A DNA stretch of 64,000 nucleotides from Streptococcus moroccensis (GTDB lineage Bacteria > Bacillota > Bacilli > Lactobacillales > Streptococcaceae), in NCBI RefSeq assembly GCF_030812835.1, contig NZ_JAUSTM010000001.1, forward strand, positions 124,001 through 188,000. Reading direction: 5' to 3'. Shown piece by piece: positions 56,468-64,000 of the stretch. Each line of letters starts with the position of its first letter. Within the stretch, counting starts at the first letter, position 1. The notes beneath the pieces were generated by a model. That model was not told the origin of the DNA. It worked only from the letters and a program-made list of their open reading frames with translations, and made no database searches. The position numbers were made by a program, and so were the translations under genes.

Positions 56468-57199
56468 TTATTCAGGAGCCTTTTCATGGTATTCATAATC
56501 AATGACTTCCATAGCGGGCATTGGGAAATAATCAGCATATGGCATGTCAGAAGTCGTACGTCCTCTACTGATTCCGTAAACAGTTACCCAATCATCTTCT
56601 AAAAGAATATTTTTTTGAAATACTCTGCTTGGTAAACTACCATATAATTTTTGCTCATAGATATCATCTACACACATAATAAATACGGTTTCTTCTGAAT
56701 CCTCATAAACTTCACGAATCCGACCGGTCACCTGCAATCTAGACCCAACTTCTATACGATTACGTCTCCACAGATTCATATCTGCTTCTTGATAGTCTTC
56801 TTTAGCAAGGTTCTTTTGTTCATTTTGATTTATATAATTTTGCAGAATATCATTTAATTCTGATATCTTTTTCTGCTTAGGATTAGGATCTATTTTTGAA
56901 TCATTAAAAAATGCTTCTTTGTCATTAGCGATAACCTCTATATTTTGATCATCTTCTGGCATTTCCTGCCCTTCATTCTCCATTTTTTCATACTCTTCAC
57001 GTATAGTTAGAATCATTAATCCAATAATAGCGAGTGCTAAAATAAACCAATTTTTTGTAATAAAATCCAGAACCATCCCTAAGATGCCCAAAATCAAAGC
57101 ACCCAGCAACAAACAACCACAGCCCCCATCGCTCACTAGCCTTTCATCAAAAACGGTTCTTCCCAACCAATCTCTACGCTTAACATAGCGTCTTCTCAT
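56468..57199 (-). CDS. Membrane protein of unknown function with OB-fold-like C-terminus
   Basis: The 243 residues begin with a basic stretch (MRRRYVKRRDWLGR), a CGC motif (27-29) and two hydrophobic segments (about 28-48 and 50-66). An acidic, Asn/Gln-rich linker (70-140) follows and then a beta-rich region (about 150-235; LQVTGRIREVYEDSEETVFIMC, DDWVTVYGISRGRT) that looks like an OB-fold nucleic-acid-binding or tRNA_anti-like domain. I do not recognise a characterised family. AT-rich composition and position at the edge of the type III restriction locus suggest an accessory gene. Confidence 0.72.
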   Translation of the reverse strand: MRRRYVKRRDWLGRTVFDERLVSDGGCGCLLLGALILGILGMVLDFITKNWFILALAIIGLMILTIREEYEKMENEGQEMPEDDQNIEVIANDKEAFFNDSKIDPNPKQKKISELNDILQNYINQNEQKNLAKEDYQEADMNLWRRNRIEVGSRLQVTGRIREVYEDSEETVFIMCVDDIYEQKLYGSLPSRVFQKNILLEDDWVTVYGISRGRTTSDMPYADYFPMPAMEVIDYEYHEKAPE

Positions 57200-57235
57200 T
57201 ATTTCTCCTCAGTTTCAAATATTGTTAATATGTCA

Positions 57236-57410
57236 TTATATTTTTAAACTAGACGACCATACTTTATAAAAAGTCCAACCTTTATATTCTAATATTTCTT
57301 GGCGTAATCCCTATCTCGAGTAGCTCTCGAAGAGTGATAAGCAGTACCATCACAGTCAATTGTAAGTCCTGCCTTTAATGACACTCGAAGTGCTTTTTGT
57401 ATAATCAACT
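57236..57410 (-). pseudogene. Remnant of an MTES_1575-type (Vsr-like) restriction endonuclease domain
   Basis: On the minus strand the reading GLTIDCDGTAYHSSRATRDRD (about 57372-57311) is followed, after a frame change near 57296-57303, by QEILEYKGWTFYKVWSSSL ending at TAA (57236-57238). Together they match the C-terminal endonuclease domain of large DUF4011/AAA helicase proteins, whose consensus is IEcDGatYHsS..aRDRDrlRqevLe.lGWri.RiWS. No start and no upstream helicase remain, so only a tail of a lost gene is left. Confidence 0.72.
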
Positions 57411-57477
57411 GTAGCGCTAAGTTAGTCTATCTCGGTTTTAATCCTAACCTCTACCCTAAAACATATTAATGCAACAA

Positions 57478-57657
57478 TTACATATCATCCCTTTCTCTTT
57501 CTTTTTTATCCTCTTCGTAAAGCTCCTGAATAATTTTCCAACGCATCCTAGTCAGCATTGTAAAGAACGGGTGTTTTGAGAAATCCCACACTTTTTTTAA
57601 TATCCAAAAAACTATCAATGCTTGTAAAAATGGATGTAACATACCATCAATAAACAT
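57478..57657 (-). CDS. 59-residue membrane peptide of unknown function
   Basis: A frame from ATG 57657 to TAA 57478 has an excellent ribosome site (ATAGGAGGCTAT). The product, MFIDGMLHPFLQALIVFWIL followed by KKVWDFSKHPFFTMLTRMRW and a charged tail (KIIQELYEEDKKERERDDM), has one membrane segment (about 7-20) and a basic/acidic cytoplasmic tail. It lies 84 bases downstream of res in the same direction. Short single-span peptides near defence genes can be regulators or toxins, but nothing proves that here. Confidence 0.7.
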   Translation of the reverse strand: MFIDGMLHPFLQALIVFWILKKVWDFSKHPFFTMLTRMRWKIIQELYEEDKKERERDDM

Positions 57658-57741
57658 ATAGCCTCCTATATCTCCTCAATCTTGTTGTGACTATAGCATC
57701 AATCCATAGCACACTACATATACAATCATTGTTAGGGCTTA

Positions 57742-60700
57742 CTATGCCTTCACAATGTCAATCAAAGACTTGTAACTATCAACGACATCGTAGATATGAT
57801 CCTGATGAATAATTCCAGCCCTTTTCAAAGCCTCAAAATGCGCTTTAGCACAAGTGATTTTAGCAATCTCTGCCCCTTTTAATTGAAGGCTAGAGAGACT
57901 CCCTTTTGTTTCTGCCACAAAGTAGATTCGCTTAACGGTTCCTTCTTTAAACGCAATCGCCCAATCAGGATTATAATCTCCTAATGGTGTCGGAATTTTA
58001 AACTCACTTGGAAGTTTAGCATACACACGAACATCTTCGTACTGTTCTAGTGCATCCTTAAATTCTTTTTCAACGTTTGAATCCACTTTGACATAATGAT
58101 AGACCCCTTTCTGGCTATCTAATAAGAACCTATCTGAACGTTGACCGGTTGCTGGGTTGTCATAAAATATACCCGTATCGTAACTTTCATCTAATAAGTT
58201 ATACTCGATATGTTGAATGACTTGCGTAGCCTTTTCCTCCTCAATCAAACGACTGACCTTTAACAGAAAATCTTCCGGATTTTGGCGGAAAAGCTGAAAC
58301 TTCTCTTTGTCGATCTTGCTTAGAATCTCTGCTACGGTCTGTCTGGTCAATCCTGTTCGGTCGCTAATTTGACCTAAAAGATCATATTTAACCGTGATTT
58401 GAGTGGATTGGATATAGTCGTGCTGTCTTGCATTCTCAGAAACGCTCAATTCTAACCCCTGAATTTGGCTAATCTTCTCAGCACTGGCTTCAGTGATTTG
58501 ATAGGCAATCTTCTTAACCGAAAGTTTATCATTAAGGGCTGTGACCGCTTTATCAATTAATTCGTCATCACTAAATTGTATACGATATCGTGTTTTATGC
58601 TGAATCATCCCCCAGAGTTTTTGGAACTCCTGACGAGCTATATTCTCTTCGTTGATTTCATCTTTAAATACAATCTCACGCTCACTGGCATTCTCTGTCG
58701 GATAGGCTTGCGGATTATAGACAGACGAGAGAAGTTTTAGCAATTCTTCTTCAAAACCAATCGTTACGTCAGGTATTTGAACCTTCTTCTGATCTTTGTC
58801 ATTATAGAATTTATCAGTTAACTGATCATCCTCATCCAGATAGCCATTGACAATTAGCTGATGATGAAGCGTTTTAGCGAGCTCAGCTGTTAGAACAAGT
58901 TTTTCACCATCTTCTCTCTCTAAAACCTTGTCCATAAGAAACGTCACATCTACTTTACCTGGTCTACCGGCTAGTACTTTCTTAATTTCTTCTTGCAATT
59001 GACGGGAAAACTCATCATAGCTCTCATTCGCAATAATCGTTAATTTGTTAACAGCATGAACTTCCTCACCGAGCAATTCCTCATCCTGCCTTACTCCCAA
59101 CTGATCGACTGCTAAACGCATGCCACGCCCAATTTCTTGCCGTTTTTTCATTTCTGCATTTGATTGCTTCAGGGTACATATTTGAAAGACATTGGGATTA
59201 TCCCAACCTTCTTTAAGGGCCGAGTGTGAAAAGACAAAGCGAACCGGTTCGTCAAAGGAGAGCAATCGCTCCTTATCACGCATAATCAAATCATAAGCAT
59301 CTTGGTCACTCGATTCCGTCTCCCCTCGTTTTATTTTAGATTCTACGAAAATGGATTGCCCCGTCTTTTTATGCTTATCGATGGAGAAATACCCTGCATG
59401 GACGGTCCTTGCTTCTTGATGCTCCCTTAGGTAATCACTATAGGCTGAACGAGGAGTCTGAGCTAAATATTGCTCTACCTGCTCCTGATATTCTTCTTCA
59501 AAAAAACGAGCATAAGAGCCATTTGAAGCTTTTTTTTGATCATCATAAACCCTATACTTAGCCACTTCATCAATAAAGAAGAGGGATAACACTTTGATTC
59601 CCCGCTGGTAGAGAAGCGCTTCACGTTGCAGGTGACTCTTGATCGTCTCTCGTATCTGAATCCGTCTCAGGTCATCTTCGTTCCGGTCTCCCATCACCTC
59701 ACCAACAAGGAGTCTTTGGTTAGGACCTACTTGGATACTATTGACTCCAGGTCGCGCATCAAAATCTGTCAGATTCATACCACGGTAGGCTTCGAGCTGA
59801 TTTGATTCTGCATAAAGGTCAAAATCAGAAGCTACGACTTGCGTCTTTCGACGAATCCCTGTAGCCCCCTTGACCTCATATTCAATACGGGCTTTTGGCG
59901 TTCCTGACTTTTGCGGAATTATTTCCTGCAGGTACAAATAGCCTGCTGTCCCTGTCGTACCGATAGCCTCAACAGCCTTAACAGCTATTTTTTTAACCAA
60001 TCGCTTGTTATAAGCGTCCATCGCATCTAAACGATAAACCATATCGTACTTGTCCTTGTGAGTGGCTGAATACCGAAGAGTCATGAGTGGTTTAAAGGCA
60101 GCCAATCCTTCTTTAGTCTTTGGACCACTTACCGACTGGGGCTCATCAATAATCAGAATCGGATTGGTTTGCGCGATTACATCAATCGGTTTTCGCCACT
60201 TGAAGCTCTCTTGTTTCATATGTATTCTATTGGCATCCTTGCCCGTGGCATTGAAAGCCTGACTATTGATAATCATCACTTGGATATCCGAAGAATTAGC
60301 AAAATGATCTAAATCTCCGAGTCGACTGGAATTATAGACAAAATAGCGAGGTTTCTTGCCGTACTCCATTTGGAAATGGTCCTGCATGGTCTCAAAAGAT
60401 TTGAGTACTCCTTCACGAATCGCCACACTGGGTACCACGATGATAAACTTAATCCAACCATATCGCTGATGCAGCTCCATGATGGTCCTAATATAAGTGT
60501 AGGTCTTACCTGTCCCTGTTTCCATCTCAATGGTGAGATTATAAGACGGTCTGCCCGCAATCCGACTCAAGCTCAGTTTTTCAGATGGTTCTAACCCATT
60601 CTGAATCTGTTTAGCTTTTACTGCCTGATGCACCTTTTCCTCTGTCAGGGCAATGGGGGCATTACGGTATGCATCATGAATCAAATCAAGCCCCGTCGAC

Positions 60701-60825
60701 TGGCTGTCTCGCCCAGGGTCTGCCATATAATGGAGCCCCTCCCGTCTTCCCTGGCCTTGAAAAATATCTGCAATCGCAGCTACCGCGTCCAATTGAAATT
60801 GTTGGTGTTTAAATTGTAACTTCAT
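57742..60825 (-). CDS. res: Type III restriction endonuclease subunit (Res)
   Basis: The 1027 residues include a superfamily 2 helicase: Walker A METGTGKT (101-108), DEPQ box IIDEPQ (225-230), motif III LRYSATHK, and motif VI EIGRGMRLAV (about 570). A C-terminal nuclease with the PD...ExK motif follows (YNPDWAIAFKEG...FVAETKGS, about 950-975). It cuts DNA when two unmodified sites are met, together with Mod. It appears intact. The ribosome site is weak. The SLATT gene separates it from mod. Confidence 0.95.
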   Translation of the reverse strand: MKLQFKHQQFQLDAVAAIADIFQGQGRREGLHYMADPGRDSQSTGLDLIHDAYRNAPIALTEEKVHQAVKAKQIQNGLEPSEKLSLSRIAGRPSYNLTIEMETGTGKTYTYIRTIMELHQRYGWIKFIIVVPSVAIREGVLKSFETMQDHFQMEYGKKPRYFVYNSSRLGDLDHFANSSDIQVMIINSQAFNATGKDANRIHMKQESFKWRKPIDVIAQTNPILIIDEPQSVSGPKTKEGLAAFKPLMTLRYSATHKDKYDMVYRLDAMDAYNKRLVKKIAVKAVEAIGTTGTAGYLYLQEIIPQKSGTPKARIEYEVKGATGIRRKTQVVASDFDLYAESNQLEAYRGMNLTDFDARPGVNSIQVGPNQRLLVGEVMGDRNEDDLRRIQIRETIKSHLQREALLYQRGIKVLSLFFIDEVAKYRVYDDQKKASNGSYARFFEEEYQEQVEQYLAQTPRSAYSDYLREHQEARTVHAGYFSIDKHKKTGQSIFVESKIKRGETESSDQDAYDLIMRDKERLLSFDEPVRFVFSHSALKEGWDNPNVFQICTLKQSNAEMKKRQEIGRGMRLAVDQLGVRQDEELLGEEVHAVNKLTIIANESYDEFSRQLQEEIKKVLAGRPGKVDVTFLMDKVLEREDGEKLVLTAELAKTLHHQLIVNGYLDEDDQLTDKFYNDKDQKKVQIPDVTIGFEEELLKLLSSVYNPQAYPTENASEREIVFKDEINEENIARQEFQKLWGMIQHKTRYRIQFSDDELIDKAVTALNDKLSVKKIAYQITEASAEKISQIQGLELSVSENARQHDYIQSTQITVKYDLLGQISDRTGLTRQTVAEILSKIDKEKFQLFRQNPEDFLLKVSRLIEEEKATQVIQHIEYNLLDESYDTGIFYDNPATGQRSDRFLLDSQKGVYHYVKVDSNVEKEFKDALEQYEDVRVYAKLPSEFKIPTPLGDYNPDWAIAFKEGTVKRIYFVAETKGSLSSLQLKGAEIAKITCAKAHFEALKRAGIIHQDHIYDVVDSYKSLIDIVKA

Positions 60826-60903
60826 ATTATTACTACAAACTCCGATAACTCAAAATTTGTTTATTTCCTTTCCGTATAACTTGTAACAAGTTGTTCCAAG
60901 CAT

Positions 60904-61455
60904 CTATCCGTAATAATAAAACACAAGGAATAAAATAACAACTATTGGTTGAACAATAATAAATATGCTATCCAACCCTAAATCTCTTACTAAAGAGTTA
61001 TCTGCACCTTTAGCTCTAACATAATCCAATTCCGTATGGTTTTCTTGAGATTGTAATAACGACTGGTATTGCTCCATTATCTGATTATATTTTATAGCCT
61101 TATTACTCACTTTTTTATATAACAGGCTGTCTAGCTGTAAAATCAGATTATGCATTTCAATTTGATGGTAATGAAACTTCAATCCCCTTTCTCTATAATT
61201 CAACGTTGATACAAAATATTGTAAAGTTAAAGTATATATTGAAAAACATGCTGATAATATTTTGCGAGTATCTTGCTCTACCTTTACTAAGGAAATAATC
61301 AAAAACATTGCAGATGTGATACTCATGACAAAAATAATAATATTCCAACGGTTAGCGTATTTATACATACGTTCACTGGCTAATATTCTTGATTTTCGTA
61401 TTTTCTTTAAGCGTTTAATCGCTTCTTCTATTCTATATTTTAAATTTGATTTCAC
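60904..61455 (-). CDS. SLATT-like two-to-three-TM membrane effector inside the type III operon
   Basis: The 183 residues have a basic helical N-terminus (KYRIEEAIKRLKKIRKSRILASERMYKYANRW), paired membrane segments (about 38-57 and 65-83), a helical middle with Tyr/Gln repeats (FHYHQIEMHNLILQLDSLLYKK) and a C-terminal membrane segment (162-181). This is the layout of SLATT domains, predicted pore-forming effectors in nucleotide-triggered and other defence systems. Its GTG lies 3 bases after the mod stop, so it is translationally coupled. AT-richness exceeds that of res and mod. No SLOG or cGAS partner is visible. Confidence 0.7.
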   Translation of the reverse strand: MKSNLKYRIEEAIKRLKKIRKSRILASERMYKYANRWNIIIFVMSITSAMFLIISLVKVEQDTRKILSACFSIYTLTLQYFVSTLNYRERGLKFHYHQIEMHNLILQLDSLLYKKVSNKAIKYNQIMEQYQSLLQSQENHTELDYVRAKGADNSLVRDLGLDSIFIIVQPIVVILFLVFYYYG

Positions 61456-61458
61456 TAG

Positions 61459-63351
61459 TTACACCACTTTCACTTTTGTTAACGGGGAGAGTTCTTTAAA
61501 GGTTTGTGTGAGATTGATTTTAGCGCTAGAATCTACAAAGGCTTGGTCCTTGAAAACCGCACGCAAAGGTTCTTTTCGGGCGATTTCTTGAATCAGGCTA
61601 TCACTGATATGGTTATCAAAGCAAGCGATAAGTGAGCCATTGTCCACGTCAAAAACCTCATATCCCTGATAATTCTCCTTGCTGACTTTAAGCGACAACG
61701 CCATCCCCCAACTTAACATGATTTGATAAACCAAATCAAGGCCAGTGCGGTCTTCCTTGATATTGTCTACACTGTCAAACAGGTTCCCCTGCTCAAACTG
61801 ATCTGGTGTTTGGCTAACGGATTTAAAATTAGAGCTATCTAGTCGATAAGCCTTGAAGCCAAGGTCTTGCCCAGCTACCTGATCCGGCTTTTCAGCCTGG
61901 AGCTTAGCTGCTGCACGACGGATACGCTCACGCGAAATCTGGTCAATAGTCTCATAGCCCGCCTCTTTTGCAGCCGACTTTTCTGCGACTGCCTCATCTA
62001 ATGTTGCAAGAATATACTTACGGTTTCCCCCGTCCTCGGCATTTAACTGCATGACTGCATCAGCTGTGGTTGCTGAACCAGCGAAGAAATCGAGAATGAG
62101 AGAGTCTTTTAAGCTTCCCAATTCTATGACTTTTGTAATAAATGAGGTAGGTTTCGGTGTATCAAAAACTTTGGCTCCAAATAATTTCAGAATTTCTTGT
62201 GTTCCATTTGTTGCAGTGCCTACATCATCCCAAATTGACTTTGGTGTAAGTCCTTTATCTTCAACTTCCGAAAAGAATCTTTTCAGTTGAGGCCTGGAGG
62301 TACCATTTTTCCCAAAAACAATTCTATTATCTGATAATAATTCTGCAAATCCATCAGGCCCAGTTCTCCAACACCTACCTTTTGGAGGCATATAACTTTC
62401 TCCTGTGTTTGGATTTTTAATTTCATAAGTCAAATTTGGTCTTATTCCAGGCGAATCGAATGGATCTGCTTTCCAAACCCCTCTTTTGTCGTTGTCTGGA
62501 TTCTCGAAACCATCATTTGTCATTTTAAGTACAAAATTTGATTTGTTACTATAGAAACAATCAGAATTTTTTGAGTAAATAAGCGTACTATTATGATTAA
62601 TTGAAACAATAGCATCATTGGATACTGATTTTCTAGAGTTCCAAATAATATTGCTTACAAAATTCTCCTCCCCAAACACTTCATCACAAAGTGATTTGAG
62701 ATTGGCTTGTTCATTATCATCAATGGAGATAAATATCACACCTGAATCTTTCAGTAAGTTTCTCGCCAGTACTAGGCGCGGGTACATCATATTAAGCCAG
62801 TCAGAATGGTAGCGGGCATTTGATTTTTCATTTTTGACCAACCTTTTACCGGTCTCGTCGATACTACCTGTAGCTTCGTCCATTTCTTCCTGAGTCATTT
62901 GGAACTTATCTGAATAAACAAAGTCTTTCCCTGTGTTGTAGGGCGGGTCAATATAGATCATATCAATCTTGTTAAGATAGGATTCTTGGAGAATTTTAAG
63001 GACTTCTAAATTATCTCCTGTGATAAAGACATTTTCAGTCTCATCAAAGTTGACACTTTCCGCTATATCTGGACGGAGAGTCTTGGTTGTCGGACGGCCT
63101 GCCTCTGCCATGGCATCGCGTTTACCAACCCAGGTAAATTCATAGGTCTCCTGCCCCTCAACAATCTCATGGGATAACAATTGCTTTAACTTGTCAAAAT
63201 CGATCGCTGGGCGGAGTCGCCCTGACTCATCCATCGTCTCTGTCATCACCTGAGGAAATAATTGAGCTAATTGTTGAATATTTTCATTTGTCATGTCTTT
63301 GGACTGAAGGTCTATTTTTTCAAGACCTGAATGCTCACCATATTGTGTCAT
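61459..63351 (-). CDS. mod: Type III DNA adenine methyltransferase (Mod)
   Basis: The 630 residues form a beta-class N6-adenine methylase: DPPYNTG at 135-141 and LILDFFAGSATTADAV (about 415-430). The region between (about 215-390) is AT-rich and serves as the target-recognition domain. It methylates one strand of an asymmetric site. The gene appears intact, without the simple repeats seen in phase-variable mod genes. The ribosome site is weak. Confidence 0.95.
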   Translation of the reverse strand: MTQYGEHSGLEKIDLQSKDMTNENIQQLAQLFPQVMTETMDESGRLRPAIDFDKLKQLLSHEIVEGQETYEFTWVGKRDAMAEAGRPTTKTLRPDIAESVNFDETENVFITGDNLEVLKILQESYLNKIDMIYIDPPYNTGKDFVYSDKFQMTQEEMDEATGSIDETGKRLVKNEKSNARYHSDWLNMMYPRLVLARNLLKDSGVIFISIDDNEQANLKSLCDEVFGEENFVSNIIWNSRKSVSNDAIVSINHNSTLIYSKNSDCFYSNKSNFVLKMTNDGFENPDNDKRGVWKADPFDSPGIRPNLTYEIKNPNTGESYMPPKGRCWRTGPDGFAELLSDNRIVFGKNGTSRPQLKRFFSEVEDKGLTPKSIWDDVGTATNGTQEILKLFGAKVFDTPKPTSFITKVIELGSLKDSLILDFFAGSATTADAVMQLNAEDGGNRKYILATLDEAVAEKSAAKEAGYETIDQISRERIRRAAAKLQAEKPDQVAGQDLGFKAYRLDSSNFKSVSQTPDQFEQGNLFDSVDNIKEDRTGLDLVYQIMLSWGMALSLKVSKENYQGYEVFDVDNGSLIACFDNHISDSLIQEIARKEPLRAVFKDQAFVDSSAKINLTQTFKELSPLTKVKVV

Positions 63352-63453
63352 TGTTTTTCTCTTTCTATCTTATTAATTTTCCTTTTGTTGTAGGATGTTC
63401 TTAGGGGTTAGCGATCACGGCTGGTTCCTCGTATGAAGCAAACTCATTAGTAC

Positions 63454-64000
63454 TTACTCTAATGGTTTCTTCAAGGCTTTGATCTCGTCTCGTTTTTGTT
63501 GGTAAAGCCGTTTATAATCCAGTTGCTTACGCATGGACTTCTCACGATACATTTTCTTTTTGAGTAGCTCAGCTTCTTTTTCTAAAGCATGTAAGGCATC
63601 CGAAAAAGCTAAAGCTTCTTTGATATCTGTTTTTGGAGGCAGTAAGGGCTCTGAAGCCACTTCTTTCACTAAATCGCTGTAAAATTGATCAAGGTTCTGT
63701 CCTTTTAGTGATATCTTTAAGGGCTCTTTGCTTAAAAAACGGCGGATAATCTTAAATTTTTGATTGCCTTTCACCTTAGCTAAAGGTTCTTTATAATGAA
63801 TCAGGTGTTGTGAATCGTACCCAGGGCAACGGAGGCAAAACATGGCATAGCCAGCAAAGTGTTCGTCAAAGCGTTCAAAAAGTTTGTGGTCAAAAGCCCC
63901 TTCTTTAAGGAGACACTCAATAACAAACAACTGCTGGACACGTTCCCCAGCTGGAATATTAGTGGTCTGGGGATCTAATTGATGGGTAATCACAATCTGC
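63454..64000 (-). CDS. DUF4391-like protein, 5' end outside window
   Basis: At least 180 residues are visible, open at the right edge; a GTG at 63993 is probably not the true start. Features are LFVIECLLKEGAFDHKLFERFDEHFAGYAMFCLRCPGYD, LIHYKEPLAKVKG, then a C-terminal Lys/Glu-rich coiled coil (about 125-175). This resembles DUF4391 proteins, which often accompany type III restriction genes. It lies 102 bases upstream of mod. The role in the system is unknown. Confidence 0.65.
   Translation of the reverse strand, partial: QIVITHQLDPQTTNIPAGERVQQLFVIECLLKEGAFDHKLFERFDEHFAGYAMFCLRCPGYDSQHLIHYKEPLAKVKGNQKFKIIRRFLSKEPLKISLKGQNLDQFYSDLVKEVASEPLLPPKTDIKEALAFSDALHALEKEAELLKKKMYREKSMRKQLDYKRLYQQKRDEIKALKKPLE

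Noticed and set aside
61459-63351. Phase-variable mod gene
   Set aside because: No simple tandem repeats or long homopolymers that would shift the frame were seen in the coding region.

Overview
The window looks like a low-to-mid GC Gram-positive chromosome, and the gene content points to Streptococcus: the yqeG-yqeH-yhbY-nadD-yqeK-rsfS cluster, ClpL with CtsR boxes, a streptococcal MET-box, MalR/malX-malC-malD, a pdhABCD-lplA locus with lipoyl-tagged E3, PepC, and the metQ/M20 peptidase/metN/metI order. I cannot fix the species. No rRNA, tRNA or CRISPR array was seen. Most genes lie on the minus strand.

Layout. 1-8.9 kb: end of a cold-shock gene, a CBS-domain membrane protein, a lone ABC ATPase, then a redox locus (free FMN reductase plus an 804-residue FMN-reductase/FMN_bind/fumarate-reductase fusion, divergent from an OFA-type MFS carrier with a Rex-like operator), a 520-base structured non-coding stretch, and comEB-mnmM. 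8.9-18 kb: an FMN-riboswitch operon (ribU, PAP2 phosphatase, GNAT), then lplA and the pyruvate dehydrogenase operon. 18-25.6 kb: TRIC-like channel, NAGPA-domain protein, and a methionine uptake operon behind a MET-box. 25.8-32.5 kb: maltodextrin region (malQ, malR, malX, malC, malD) with three MalR-type operators. 32.7-41.8 kb: YebC, the pyrK-pyrDB operon behind a PyrR attenuator, CtsR-controlled clpL, a divergent Nramp-like carrier and an aldo/keto reductase.

41.9-50.7 kb is the conserved ribosome-assembly/NAD cluster. It is interrupted between the methyltransferase gene and tmcAL by about 3 kb of accessory DNA: an AT-rich 646-residue protein with a nuclease-like D...QxK motif and a glycine-zipper membrane region, a nested inverted-repeat element, and a YefM/YoeB toxin-antitoxin pair. 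50.9-56.4 kb: a 38-residue basic peptide gene, a CDF transporter, an EamA transporter, a DUF4038 glycosidase-like protein and pepC.

56.4-64 kb is a defence-type island running off the right edge. Read on the minus strand it holds a DUF4391-like gene, type III methylase (mod), a SLATT-like membrane effector starting three bases after mod, type III endonuclease (res), an overlooked 59-residue membrane peptide gene, a decayed fragment of an MTES_1575-type endonuclease domain, and a 243-residue membrane protein of unknown role. The SLATT gene inside the mod-res operon and the 646-residue protein are the best candidates for undescribed biology.
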